64,000 nt of DNA from Aeromicrobium sp. CnD17-E (GCF_024124745.1 NZ_JAMXRU010000007.1:1-64000), one strand, 5' to 3'; counted from the first letter of the stretch, positions 33,994-45,496 are shown. Numbers and translations: made by a program. The notes: generated by a model not told the origin, from the letters alone.

Positions 33994-34636
33994 CGGGACG
34001 GCTGAGGGGATCGCCCGTACCGCCTGCGCGGTGCGGGCGATCCTTTCGTCCACGGTCCTGCCCTGAGGTGTCCACGTACGTGCTGACCGCGAACCTCGGC
34101 GCGAGGGCGTCGAACATCTCCTGCTCGGCACGCACCCGCGCCAGGACCTCCGGCGCGGCAGTGGCGCCGTGACCGACGAACTCGCGCCCCGCCGTGACGC
34201 CGGCGTACGCCGCGTCGGCGAAGACGTCGACGGGGGCGCCGTGCGGGGCGTCGAGGCCGGACAGGCCCGTGGCCACCGCGGGCGGAGCGAGCTCGGTGAC
34301 CCGGACGGCGGTCCCGGCGAGCGCGTGGCGCAGGGTGAGCGTGTAGCTGTGCAGGGCCGCCTTCAGCGCGGAGTAGAGCGGCGCGAAGGGCTGGGGGACG
34401 AAGGCGCCTCCGGAGGTGACGTTGACGACCTGTGCGGGCGTGCCGCGACGGACCAGGTGCGGGACCAGCAGGTGGTTGAGGTGGACGGGGCCGCTGAGCA
34501 GCACGTGCAGCTCCTCCTCCCGCACCGACCACGGGTCGTGGTCGTCCGCGAGGGCGACCCGGCGCTGGATCCCCGCGTTGTTCACCACGACGTCGACGTC
34601 GGGCAGGACGTCGAGCACGTGGTCGTTCCTGGTCAC
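33980..34636 (-). pseudogene. Truncated SDR gene (DltE-like), broken at the island boundary
   Basis: The frame encodes the second two-thirds of an SDR: VVVNNAGIQRRVAL, NVTSGGAFVPQPFAPLYSALKAALHSYTLTLRHAL with the Tyr/Lys pair, and VTELAPPAVATGLSG. The N-terminal TGxxxGIG cofactor half (about 65 residues) is absent. The frame begins in the last codons of the adjoining JAB-E1 gene (GTG 34636 lies within its GGGTGA end). The 3' end also runs through the M4 gene's terminator and into that gene by 14 bp, so the native stop seems lost too. It cannot bind cofactor and is probably a remnant left by island insertion. Confidence 0.75.
34008..34046 (+). terminator. Intrinsic terminator of the M4 peptidase gene
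   Basis: ggatcgcccgtaccgc (34008-34023) pairs with 34028-34043, sixteen positions with one G-T wobble, closes a 4-base loop and is followed by TTT. It starts 14 bases after the stop. Confidence 0.8.
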
Positions 34637-36000
34637 CCGACGAGGCTGACGCGCCGATCTCCGGCCAACAGGCGACCCTCCATGCTGCAGGCGCTACCGG
34701 TCGTGTACTCGAGCGTACGACGAGTCTGCAGGCTAAAGATGTGCTGAATCGGTGGGCCGACCTCCCAACGCCTGGCGGCAGTCAGCACGACGAACTGCTC
34801 AAGAAGTCCGGCGATGACCGTCGCGCTGAACGCGGCAACGTTCGGAGCGCCGTCTTGGCTCTGGCGTCCGGCCTGCTCCAGGTACCCAGGGTTGTCCAGG
34901 AGGCCCTGCCGTTCGAGGGTCACCTCCGACATGTTGATCTGTCGGGAGCAAGCGAGGCAGGGATTTCCGGGCACAACCGTCTGGAATCGTGCGCTGGCAC
35001 GCAGGATTCCACCCTGTGGATGGGGAGCGAGGTCGAGGCCGCCGTCGATGACCGGGATGAGATCGGCATACGCGATGGAACTGAGCACGGCACGGGGCCA
35101 GGGCCTGTCGACACAAGAAAAGATGACGTCGTAGTCGAGGGCAGCCGCTACCCCCTGCTGTGTGCACAGGCTGAAGGCGTGCTGTTCGACCGTGAACTCG
35201 TCGGCCGTGGCGGCACGTCGGGCGAGGCGGGCGGCGACAGCGACCTTCCTGCGACGCAGTCGAGCGTCCCATCGGGTCGCGCCAACGAGCCGGTCAAGGT
35301 TGCGGCGCTCCACGACGTCGGCGTCCATGACCCCGACATGCTGAACGCCGGATGCCGCGAGGCGCAGCGCGACGTCGAGCCCGACACTGCCGACTCCAAC
35401 GACGAGGACCTTGAGACGAGCCATGTCAGCCTGCGCAGCTTCGCCCCAGGCCGAGACAGTGCGAGCCTGTGCGGCTTGCGCGGCGGGCTTCGGGACGAGC
35501 GCGTCGTTCCACGACACCTCGAGGCGGCCGCCCACCACCCGCACCGACTCGCTCCACGTCGGCTCGGTCGTGTCCCACGACCGTGCCGACCAAGCTCCGT
35601 CGCCACCAGCCAGCGTGAGCCCGATGAGCGGAAGGCCTGTCACCTCGCGGACCAAGGTGGCGTAGGAGCGCTCAGCGTCGTGGTCGTACCGACTGAGTTG
35701 CTGCCAACCGCGTCCTCGCGGGTGGCTGTGCAGGATGGCTAGGCCGCGCCCTGCCGCTGCTGCGGCCGTAGCCTCACGGAGGACGTACTCGCCGCGGATT
35801 GTTGCGTTGCCGTGGACGATCCGGTCCTCGCGTCCTGGCAAGAGGACATCATCGATCAAGTGTGTGACGCGCCGCGCCCCGGTCGACACAGAGTAGGTGG
35901 CAAGACAGATGTCCTCGTCGCCATCTGGCCGCAACAGGTGGCTCCGGAGAGCCGTGTTGAGTTCAGCGGTCATCGCGACTGACAGCGACGCCCCGGTCAC
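34633..36000 (-). CDS. JAB/JAMM peptidase fused to an E1-like (ThiF) activating enzyme
   Basis: 455 residues from GTG 36000, which overlaps the E2-like stop and has GGGGAGG upstream; ATG 35973 is an alternative. Residues 30-150 are a JAB domain: His91, His93, Ser103 and Asp106 fit H-x-H-x9-S-x2-D, with Glu71 or Glu76 as general base. Residues 185-430 are an E1/ThiF domain: GVGSVG at 202-207, DADVVERRNLDR at 226-237, a Lys near 252, and CLAC at 348-351 with Cys438 as possible zinc ligands. It should adenylate the C-terminus of the beta-grasp protein encoded two genes upstream, and cleave precursors or conjugates. Last gene of the three-gene operon. Fused JAB-E1 proteins are known from genome surveys of prokaryotic ubiquitin-like systems. 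Confidence 0.85.
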   Translation of the reverse strand: MTGASLSVAMTAELNTALRSHLLRPDGDEDICLATYSVSTGARRVTHLIDDVLLPGREDRIVHGNATIRGEYVLREATAAAAAGRGLAILHSHPRGRGWQQLSRYDHDAERSYATLVREVTGLPLIGLTLAGGDGAWSARSWDTTEPTWSESVRVVGGRLEVSWNDALVPKPAAQAAQARTVSAWGEAAQADMARLKVLVVGVGSVGLDVALRLAASGVQHVGVMDADVVERRNLDRLVGATRWDARLRRRKVAVAARLARRAATADEFTVEQHAFSLCTQQGVAAALDYDVIFSCVDRPWPRAVLSSIAYADLIPVIDGGLDLAPHPQGGILRASARFQTVVPGNPCLACSRQINMSEVTLERQGLLDNPGYLEQAGRQSQDGAPNVAAFSATVIAGLLEQFVVLTAARRWEVGPPIQHIFSLQTRRTLEYTTGSACSMEGRLLAGDRRVSLVG

Positions 36001-36362
36001 AGCGCCTCCCCAAGGACGCCGCGCACGTGAGCCAGCCAGACGTGGATGGCGGGACGGTCGGTGTCCCACTGGCCGGTGTCCCGCGAGTGACGCCTCCAGC
36101 CGGGCGGGCAATACTGCCCATCTGCGTTCGTCGCGGCGAACTCGACGTCGTCCTTGAGGTGCACCCAGTGCGGCGGCGCGGCCGGCCACCCTGCGAGCTC
36201 CGCGACCGTGACGCCAGTACGAACCGTCTGGCCGGCGAAGGCGCCGGCGACTGGGACGAGGTCGTAGTAGACGACGTCCCCGTCTCGCTCGGGGCGTAGA
36301 CCCTCTCGGTGGAGGTCGGCGACGAAGCCGTCCGCGCCGTCCGTCACGGTCGTGGTGGACAT
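35997..36362 (-). CDS. E2-like protein (Prok-E2_E-type) of a ubiquitin-like system
   Basis: 121 residues. WVHLKDDVEFAATNADGQYCPPGWRRHSRDTGQWDTDRPAIHVWLAHVRGVL matches the C-terminal half of Prok-E2_E proteins, where a W..WSRH block is followed by W.PG.D and a His-containing last helix (written here only as description of residues 66-117). Cys85, just before PPGWRRHSR, is the only cysteine and would be the thioester residue if it acts as an E2. It starts two bases after the UBL stop and is overlapped by the JAB-E1 gene, so all three are co-translated. The family call is by motif memory, so moderate. Confidence 0.68.
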   Translation of the reverse strand: MSTTTVTDGADGFVADLHREGLRPERDGDVVYYDLVPVAGAFAGQTVRTGVTVAELAGWPAAPPHWVHLKDDVEFAATNADGQYCPPGWRRHSRDTGQWDTDRPAIHVWLAHVRGVLGEAL

Positions 36363-36364
36363 GG

Positions 36365-36601
36365 TCAGGCGACCGGGGCGCTGTGTCGGACGGTGACGAA
36401 TCGGTCCCCGTCGTCGATGTCGACGACCTTGCGATCCTTGTACGTCTTGGTCTCGCCGTTGCGCTTGACCTTCGCGAGGTCGTACTCGTCCGGGTTGAGA
36501 CCAGCGAGACGGAGAAGCTGAGCGGCCTCCTGGTCGTCGTCGCGCGTCTCGTACTGAGTGCCGTCGATGGTGAAGTGGATCTTCTTCCGCTTCTCGTTCA
36601 T
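36365..36601 (-). CDS. Ubiquitin-like beta-grasp protein (single multiubiquitin-type domain)
   Basis: 78 residues. The pattern IHFTIDGTQYET...EAAQLLRLAGLNPDEYDL...VDIDDGDRFVTV matches one unit of the Multi_ubiq beta-grasp family: two strands, a helix, then the LAG..P..Y.L turn and a final strand. It ends in PVA, without the Gly-Gly of ubiquitin, so any conjugation must use another C-terminal residue or follow trimming. AGGAGGA precedes ATG 36601. First gene of the operon with the E2-like and JAB-E1 genes; that context supports the call. Confidence 0.72.
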   Translation of the reverse strand: MNEKRKKIHFTIDGTQYETRDDDQEAAQLLRLAGLNPDEYDLAKVKRNGETKTYKDRKVVDIDDGDRFVTVRHSAPVA

Positions 36602-36634
36602 GGAAGTTCCTCCTGTGAGTTGTCCTACGGGCTA

Positions 36635-36667
36635 TTGCAAGGTCGGTACCGCTGGTCTACCTTGCAA
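36635..36667. promoter_or_regulatory. Inverted TTGCAA repeat 1, UBL operon promoter region
   Basis: TTGCAAGGT (36635-36643) pairs with ACCTTGCAA (36659-36667), perfect 9-bp arms with a 15-bp spacer, 34 bp upstream of the UBL ATG. Probably bound by the divergently encoded XRE protein. Confidence 0.6.
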
Positions 36668-36692
36668 AGGTGACGCTACCCGGGTTTGTTCG

Positions 36693-36724
36693 ACATTTGC
36701 AACCTATTCGACTCTTGCAAATGT
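36693..36724. promoter_or_regulatory. Inverted TTGCAA repeat 2
   Basis: ACATTTGCAA (36693-36702) pairs perfectly with TTGCAAATGT (36715-36724), with a 12-bp spacer. Together with repeat 1 this gives four TTGCAA sites within 90 bp, in the most AT-rich stretch of the island. On the minus strand the TTGCAA at 36697-36702 could also serve as a -35 box. Confidence 0.6.
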
Positions 36725-36886
36725 TCGCGACGCCTTCTCGCACCGCGAGTAGCGACCGGCCGACACGAGGCCGATGAGCCGAAAGCGCTGCAACTGCAGC
36801 ACCGAGACGCGTGACGCGTCGCCGCCAGTTCCGTCTCGGGACTTTGGTCACAACTTCCCAAACTTCGCTCAACGCCAGGAACGTGA

Positions 36887-37252
36887 ATGTCCGAACGCGC
36901 AACCTTCGACCACGACAGCTTCTTCTCCGCCATTGACAAGACCCGAGCCAGCGAATCCAAGACATGGCGACAAGTTGCACTCGAAGCCGGGGTCAGTCAG
37001 TCCACTCTGACCCGACTTGCCCAAGGAAAAAGGCCCGATGTGGACAGCCTCGCCGCCCTCGTGTCATGGGCGAGGCTCAACGCCAACGACTTCGTACTAG
37101 CTCCCGACGACCCGGACGCCGAGACACCAACCGTGGCACGCATCGCCACGTTCCTTCGCGCAGATAAGAGCCTCAGCCCCGAAGCAGCCCGCGCGCTCGA
37201 GACGGTAATCGAGGCGACATACGCCGCCGTGGGCGGCGGGAAGAAGCTCTAA
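36887..37252 (+). CDS. XRE family helix-turn-helix regulator
   Basis: 121 residues. SKTWRQVALEAGVSQSTLTRLAQGKRPDVDSLAALVSW (about 24-61) is a Cro/C1-type helix-turn-helix. The C-terminal half is helical and may dimerise. It is read away from the UBL operon across the TTGCAA sites and lies six bases before the ImmA/IrrE gene. The pair resembles repressor-antirepressor modules of mobile elements, in which the peptidase cleaves the repressor on induction. Confidence 0.88.
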   Translation: MSERATFDHDSFFSAIDKTRASESKTWRQVALEAGVSQSTLTRLAQGKRPDVDSLAALVSWARLNANDFVLAPDDPDAETPTVARIATFLRADKSLSPEAARALETVIEATYAAVGGGKKL

Positions 37253-37258
37253 GTCGCG

Positions 37259-37834
37259 GTGGCCTCCTACAAGCTCCCGGGTGCCTTCACGAAGATGGCC
37301 GAGGAACTCGCCCTCGAGATCCGCGATGAACTTGGCCTTCGGCCCTCCGACCGCCTTCGTCCGCTCGAACTCCTCGAGCACCTCGATCTGCCCGCCATGC
37401 CAACTTCCGCACTGATCGCTCTCGCGCACCCAGGGATCGCGGACGCGGTCGAGTTGCTCGCGAAGAACGGGAGTTTCTCGGCTCTCACTGTGTTCCGGGG
37501 CACCGAGCGTCTCGTCGTCTTCAATGACACGGCGACGGCAGGCCGGCAGGCCGCCGACATCACGCATGAAGCAGCCCACGGACTGCTCCTCCACGAGCCG
37601 ACAACCGCGATCGACGAGTTGGGCTGCCGCGCGTGGGATGACCGCGTCGAGGCGGAGGCAACCCACCTCGGCGCGTGCCTACTCATTCCGGCTCGCGGCG
37701 TCCGCTACTGGGCAAAGGTCGGCAAGGGAATCGACGAGATCGCGCAGCACTTCGGCACGAGCATCGAACTCGCGCGGTGGCGGTACAACATTAACGGCGG
37801 CCGGCGCATCGCCGCCAGCAGTTCTCGGCGTTAG
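37259..37834 (+). CDS. ImmA/IrrE family metallo-endopeptidase
   Basis: 191 residues from GTG 37259. ITHEAAHGLLLH gives the HExxH zinc site (His103, Glu104, His107), and VEAEATHLGACLLIP holds the third ligand (Glu131 or Glu133) in the family's typical block. It likely cleaves the XRE regulator encoded just upstream, which would release the UBL operon. No ribosome site is obvious, so coupling to the XRE gene is probable. Confidence 0.9.
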   Translation: MASYKLPGAFTKMAEELALEIRDELGLRPSDRLRPLELLEHLDLPAMPTSALIALAHPGIADAVELLAKNGSFSALTVFRGTERLVVFNDTATAGRQAADITHEAAHGLLLHEPTTAIDELGCRAWDDRVEAEATHLGACLLIPARGVRYWAKVGKGIDEIAQHFGTSIELARWRYNINGGRRIAASSSRR

Positions 37835-38230
37835 TCCGAGGTTGAGGCAGGCGCTGTCCACTGACGAACAGCGACGACGCCTCGCACCGGCTCTGCAGAT
37901 TGGGTAGCCGGCGGGACGACTCTCAGGCGCCGGTCGACTCGATCAACTCGGTGACGCGAGCTCTCGCAACTTCCTCACCTAGCCACTGGATGACCCTCAC
38001 GACAGAATCGACGTCGAGAAGGACCGCGGCGACAAACGCGACGCCCACGACGTCGCGGGCGCGGCGAGGCGCGGCACGGAGCAACGGCGGCACCCACTCG
38101 ACCCACGACATGTCGCCATTCTGAACGCGAGCACCGACACCTAACTCACAGACGCGCGCATCCAGGTTCTGGCGGACCGTGCGCACCTTGGGCGAGGGGT
38201 AAGACCCGCCGACGGCATCGAGGCCTTCGG
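37835..38230. other. Distal end of the island, up to tRNA-Ala
   Basis: This 396-bp stretch between the ImmA/IrrE gene and tRNA-Ala holds one possible small minus-strand gene (37923-38111) and otherwise no convincing feature. No integrase, transposase or terminal repeat is visible, and no copy of the tRNA-Ala 3' end was found at the other island edge near 34.6 kb. Confidence 0.6.
37923..38111 (-). CDS. Possible 62-residue membrane protein at the island end
   Basis: [20 protein letters not shown] is followed by a hydrophobic stretch (VVGVAFVAAVLL, about 21-32) and a charged helix ending ELIESTGA. The hydrophobic segment is short for a full membrane span. No good ribosome site precedes ATG 38111. 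No family is recognised. It could be chance. Confidence 0.25.
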   Translation of the reverse strand: MSWVEWVPPLLRAAPRRARDVVGVAFVAAVLLDVDSVVRVIQWLGEEVARARVTELIESTGA

Positions 38231-38303
38231 TGGAGCTGAGGGGACTCGAACCCCTAACCCCCTGCTTGCAAAGCAGGTGCGCTACCAATTGCGCCACAGC
38301 CCC
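38231..38303 (-). tRNA. tRNA-Ala (anticodon TGC)
   Basis: 73 bases read on the minus strand: acceptor GGGGCTG pairs with CAGCTCC, anticodon stem-loop CTGCTTTGCAAGCAG with TGC in the loop, and T-arm GGGGTTCGAGTCCCC. CCA is not encoded. It borders the accessory island. Confidence 0.95.
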
Positions 38304-38311
38304 TCGCGGGA

Positions 38312-38431
38312 TCAGACCGAGTCGGTGGCCTGCTCCCAGGTGGTGCGGGTGGCGGCGGTCCCGTCGTCGCGACGAGCCACGGCCCACAGCACCCCGAGCG
38401 CGGCGAGGACGACCGCGAGAAGCTTCTTCAT
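38312..38431 (-). CDS. DLW-39 family peptide
   Basis: 39 residues: an N-terminal hydrophobic helix (MKKLLAVVLAALGVLWAVAR) and an acidic tail ending WEQATDSV. Length, place beside gyrA and the tail match the DLW-39 family, although the name-giving DLW is TTW here. It lies between tRNA-Ile and tRNA-Ala on the same strand, so it is probably released from a common transcript. Function unknown. Confidence 0.75.
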   Translation of the reverse strand: MKKLLAVVLAALGVLWAVARRDDGTAATRTTWEQATDSV

Positions 38432-38457
38432 CGCCGTCCTCCTCGGGCGTCCGGTGG

Positions 38458-38532
38458 TGGGCCTAGCTGGACTTGAACCAGCGACCTCTTCCTTATCAGG
38501 GAAGCGCTCTAACCGAGCTGAGCTATAGGCCC
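38458..38532 (-). tRNA. tRNA-Ile (anticodon GAT)
   Basis: 75 bases on the minus strand: acceptor GGGCCTA pairs with TAGGCCC, anticodon arm CTTCC-CTGATAA-GGAAG, T-arm GCTGGTTCAAGTCCAGC. CCA is not encoded. It follows DUF3566 by about 70 bp. Confidence 0.95.
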
Positions 38533-38605
38533 GCAACAGCGATGAACTCTACCCCACGCCCGGGCGACCGGGCGAACCGGGGGCAGCACCGCCGGAGTTC
38601 GCGGA

Positions 38606-39442
38606 TCAGTGATCCGTGAACGTCACCTCGATGCCGCCCAGCAGCTGGGCGGCGAGGTTGTACAGGTGGGCGGCGATCGTGGCGATCGCCGTCATCAGCA
38701 CGACGTTGACCGCGCTGAAGATCAGCGTGAGGCCGACGAGGCGACCCAGGCCGAGGTAGTCGGTGAGGTCGAAGCTGCCGGCGCTGTCGGACAGCACGTT
38801 GGAGACCGTGCCGTTCAGCTGGTCCCAGATGCCGGTGAGGTCGAGGACCACCCAGAAGATGGTGACCGCGACGACCGAGACGATCATGAGGGCGACCGAG
38901 ACGACGAACGCCAGACGGGTGACCGACCACGGCTCGACGTGCGTCAGCCGCAGCCGGGCCTGACGACCCGACGCCGACGCCGCTGCCGGCGAGGCGGAGG
39001 CCTTCGGCTCGTCCTTGACGGCAGGGATGACCGCCGTGCTGTCGGGCGACTGCGACGTGGTGCCGGCGTAGTCGGCAGCGGTGGGGGTCTTCTCCCGGGC
39101 CGCCGCACCCTTCTTGGCGGGGGCCGACTTCTTGGCAGGGTCGGGCCGGCCGACCGGGCTCGGCGTCGCCTTCTTCGCCGTGCTGGGACCGTCGGTGGAC
39201 GGCTTGGACGCCGCAGGCTTCGCGGGCGAGGCGCTCCCCGACGTCGAGCCGCTCGGGCGACCACGGCCGGAGGCCGGGCGGGCGGGACCGGCGGGACGGC
39301 GGTTCGCGCCGCCCTGCGTCGCGTCCTTGCTGCCACCGACGGGCTTGCCGTCACGGTCGAGGCGCGGGATCTGCTGCGTCCGCGCGGCGTCACCGGCGCC
39401 CGAGCTGGGTGCCCGGTCCTGAGGCTTCTGCTGGTCGCTCAC
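38606..39442 (-). CDS. DUF3566 membrane protein
   Basis: 278 residues. A long Ala/Lys/Pro-rich disordered N-terminus (to about 165) leads to the conserved part: [26 protein letters not shown], an extracellular loop, and a second helix [31 protein letters not shown]3566 genes follow gyrA in most actinobacteria, as here (ATGA overlap). The role is not known. Confidence 0.92.
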   Translation of the reverse strand: MSDQQKPQDRAPSSGAGDAARTQQIPRLDRDGKPVGGSKDATQGGANRRPAGPARPASGRGRPSGSTSGSASPAKPAASKPSTDGPSTAKKATPSPVGRPDPAKKSAPAKKGAAAREKTPTAADYAGTTSQSPDSTAVIPAVKDEPKASASPAAASASGRQARLRLTHVEPWSVTRLAFVVSVALMIVSVVAVTIFWVVLDLTGIWDQLNGTVSNVLSDSAGSFDLTDYLGLGRLVGLTLIFSAVNVVLMTAIATIAAHLYNLAAQLLGGIEVTFTDH

Positions 39443-42057
39443 TCGTCGTGCCCCTCGTCAGTCGTGTCAGTGACCTCGGTGCCCGTCTCGTCGGGCGTCA
39501 CCGGGTCCACCGTACCGGCCGGGGCGTCGTCGGCCTCGCTGTCCGGCTCCGCCGCGCCGCTCAGGTCGGTGTTCCGTGCGATGGTCACCACCCGGTCGTC
39601 GCCCTTGAACTTCACGAAGGTGACGCCCATCGTGCCGCGACCCTTGGCCGGCACGCCCGCCACCTGGCTGCGCGTGACCTGGCCCCCGGCGGTGACGGAG
39701 ATGACGTCGTCGGAGTCCTTCAGCACCAGTCCGCCGACCAGCTCGCCGCGGGCCTCGGTGATCTGCATGGCCTTGATGCCCAGGCCGCCGCGGCCCTGCA
39801 GGCGGTACTCGTCGATCGAGGTCTTCTTGGCGTAGCCGCCGTCGGTGACGGTGAAGACGTAGAGCCGGTCCTCCTCGGGCACGTCCTCGACGGCGACGTC
39901 GGCGTGCTCGTGCCGGATGACCGTCATGGAGAGGAGCGCGTCGTCCTCGCGGAACTTCATGCCCGTGACGCCGGACGTCGCGCGACCCATGGGCCGCAGC
40001 TGGTCGTCGTCGGCACGGAACCGGATGGCCTGCGCCTTCTTGCTGATGAGCAGCAGGTCGTCGTCGGGTCCGGCGATGTCGGCGCCGATGAGGGCGTCGT
40101 CCTCGTCGCGGAAGTTGATCGCGATGACGCCGGCCTGGCGCGGGCTGTTGTAGTCGGCCAGCCGGGTCTTCTTGACCAGGCCCTTGCGGGTGGCGAGCAC
40201 CAGGTAGGGCGCCTGGTCGTAGTCGCGGATGGCGAGGACCTGCGCGATCTCCTCGTCGGGCTGGAAGCTCAGCAGCCCGGCCACGTGACCGCCCTTGGCG
40301 TCGCGGCCGGCCTCGGGCAGCTGGTAGGCCTTCGTGCGGTACACGCGGCCGGCCGTCGTGAAGAACAGGATCCAGTGGTGGGCCGTGGTGGGGAACAGGT
40401 GCTCGACGAAGTCGCCGTCGCGCAGCTGCGCGCCGCGCACGCCCTTCCCGCCGCGACCCTGCACCCGGTACTGGTCGGTGCGGGTGCGCTTGGCGTAGCC
40501 GCCGCGGGTGATGGTGACCACGACGTCCTCGTCGGGGATGAGGTCCTCCATCGACAGGTCGCCGTCACCCGGGACGATCGGCGTGCGGCGGTCGTCGCCG
40601 TACTTGTCGACGATCTCCGCCAGCTCCTCGCTGACGATGGCCCGCTGACGCTCCTCGCTGGCGAGGATGGCCTTGAAGTCGGCGATCTTGGCCTCGAGGT
40701 CGGCGAGGTTGTCGATGATCTTCTGCCGCTCGAGGGCCGCGAGGCGACGCAGCTGCATGTCGAGGATCGCGCGCGCCTGCAGCTCGTCGATCTCGAGCAG
40801 CGCGATCAGGCCGTCGCGCGCCTCCTCGACGGTGGGGCTGCGGCGGATGAGCGCGATGACCTCGTCGAGCGCGTCGAGCGCCTTCACGAGACCACGCAGG
40901 ATGTGGGCCTCGGCCTCGGCCTTCTTGAGGCGGTAGGCGGTGCGCCGCTGGATGACCTCAATCTGGTGGGCGATCCAGTGCGTCACGAACCCGTCGAGCG
41001 TGAGCGTGCGCGGCACGTCGTCGACGAGCGCCAGCATGTTGGCGCTGAAGTTCGACTGCAGGTCGGTGTGCTTGTAGAGGTTGTTGAGCACGACGCGAGC
41101 CACGGCGTCGCGGCGCAGCTCGATGACGATGCGCATGCCGGCACGGTCGGACGACTCGTTGCGCAGGTCGGAGATGCCCTGGACGCGGCCGGCGTTGACC
41201 AGGTCGGCGATCTTGCGCATGAGCGCGTCGGGGTTGACCTGGTAGGGCAGCTCGGTGACGACGAGCTGGATGCGACCCTTCGTGTCCTCCTCGATGTTGA
41301 CCACGGCACGCATCTGCACCGAGCCGCGGCCGGTGCGGTACATGTCCTCGATGCCGCGCGTGCCCACGATGAGGCCGTGCGTCGGGAAGTCGGGGCCCTT
41401 GACGCGCTCGATGAGCGCCTCGAGCAGCTCGGCCTTGCCGGCGTCGGGGTGGGCGAGCGCCCACTGGACGCCGTCGGCCACCTCGCGCAGGTTGTGCGGC
41501 GGGATGTTCGTGGCCATGCCGACCGCGATGCCGGCCGAGCCGTTGACGAGCAGGTTGGGGATGCGCGCGGGCAGCACCGTCGGCTCGGAGGAGCGGCCGT
41601 CGTAGTTGGGCTTGAAGTCGACGGTGTCCTCGTCGATGTCGCGCACCATCTCCATGGCGATGGGCGCGAGCTTGCACTCCGTGTACCGCATGGCGGCCGC
41701 CGGGTCGTCGCCGACGGAGCCGAAGTTGCCCTGGCTGGCGATCATCGGCGCCCGCATGACCCACGGCTGGGCGAGCCGGACGAGGGTGTCGTAGATCGCC
41801 GTGTCGCCGTGCGGGTGGTACTGACCCATCACGTCACCGACGATGCGGCTGCACTTGGAGAAGCCGCGGTCGGGACGGTACCCGCCGTCGAACATCGCGT
41901 AGAGCACGCGCCGGTGCACCGGCTTGAGCCCGTCGCGGACGTCGGGCAGGGCCCGCGACACGATGACGCTCATCGCGTAGTCGATGTAGGACCGCTGCAT
42001 CTCGTCCTGCAGCTCGACAGGCTCGATGCGGTCGCGCTCGATGGGGGTGTCGGTCAT
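39439..42057 (-). CDS. gyrA: DNA gyrase subunit A
   Basis: 872 residues. [27 protein letters not shown] opens the breakage-reunion domain; AAMRYTE holds the catalytic tyrosine; QGRGGKGV is the GyrA box of the C-terminal DNA-wrapping domain. In the quinolone region, [10 protein letters not shown] has Thr where E. coli has Ser83. With GyrB it supercoils DNA. It lies 55 bp after gyrB. Confidence 0.98.
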   Translation of the reverse strand: MTDTPIERDRIEPVELQDEMQRSYIDYAMSVIVSRALPDVRDGLKPVHRRVLYAMFDGGYRPDRGFSKCSRIVGDVMGQYHPHGDTAIYDTLVRLAQPWVMRAPMIASQGNFGSVGDDPAAAMRYTECKLAPIAMEMVRDIDEDTVDFKPNYDGRSSEPTVLPARIPNLLVNGSAGIAVGMATNIPPHNLREVADGVQWALAHPDAGKAELLEALIERVKGPDFPTHGLIVGTRGIEDMYRTGRGSVQMRAVVNIEEDTKGRIQLVVTELPYQVNPDALMRKIADLVNAGRVQGISDLRNESSDRAGMRIVIELRRDAVARVVLNNLYKHTDLQSNFSANMLALVDDVPRTLTLDGFVTHWIAHQIEVIQRRTAYRLKKAEAEAHILRGLVKALDALDEVIALIRRSPTVEEARDGLIALLEIDELQARAILDMQLRRLAALERQKIIDNLADLEAKIADFKAILASEERQRAIVSEELAEIVDKYGDDRRTPIVPGDGDLSMEDLIPDEDVVVTITRGGYAKRTRTDQYRVQGRGGKGVRGAQLRDGDFVEHLFPTTAHHWILFFTTAGRVYRTKAYQLPEAGRDAKGGHVAGLLSFQPDEEIAQVLAIRDYDQAPYLVLATRKGLVKKTRLADYNSPRQAGVIAINFRDEDDALIGADIAGPDDDLLLISKKAQAIRFRADDDQLRPMGRATSGVTGMKFREDDALLSMTVIRHEHADVAVEDVPEEDRLYVFTVTDGGYAKKTSIDEYRLQGRGGLGIKAMQITEARGELVGGLVLKDSDDVISVTAGGQVTRSQVAGVPAKGRGTMGVTFVKFKGDDRVVTIARNTDLSGAAEPDSEADDAPAGTVDPVTPDETGTEVTDTTDEGHDE

Positions 42058-42112
42058 GTGTCGGTTCTCGTTTCAGGAAGGCGTCGCGGGAGCGGGTGGG
42101 CGGCCGGACGGC

Positions 42113-45206
<3,094 letters not shown>

Positions 45207-45236
45207 GACGGGTCGGGTCGCATTCTCGCCGGTGGG

Positions 45237-45330
45237 GTGGTGCGCGGCCTGCGGTCGTCGTGACCGCGCTGGTGCGATGCCTGCGGGGGTCTCGTCCTGC
45301 TGGTGCGCGGCCGCAGGGGGCTTGTGCCTG
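45237..45330. repeat. 31-32-bp tandem repeats
   Basis: Three diverged units start at about 45237, 45269 and 45300, each beginning (C/G)TGGTGCG and continuing with a G-rich stretch. A partial fourth unit follows at 45331. The same CTGGTGCG start occurs on the other strand at the end of the right arm. Confidence 0.6.
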
Positions 45331-45496
45331 CTGGTGCGCTGCCTCGGCCTGCGCTGGGGGCGGTCTCCGAAAGGGCCTCGACCGGCAGCGGGCCTGGGGG
45401 TGGCTCCGGGTCTCGGGGTCTGGCCCGCGCTCGCCCTTGGACGCATGATTCTTCGTTGGTGCGTTCTGGAGCCACGGTTCTTCGTTGGTGCGTCCT

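Noticed and set aside
36676-36960. A 94-codon minus-strand frame covering the TTGCAA repeats
   Set aside because: It overlaps the operator region and the XRE start, lacks a ribosome site and has no family features.
34600-38303. Attachment-site repeat from integration into tRNA-Ala
   Set aside because: The 3' end of tRNA-Ala is not repeated near 34.6 kb, and no integrase gene is present in the island.
45237-45330. Short tandem repeats that could suggest a CRISPR array
   Set aside because: The 31-32-bp units are contiguous without unique spacers, diverge from each other, and no cas gene is present.
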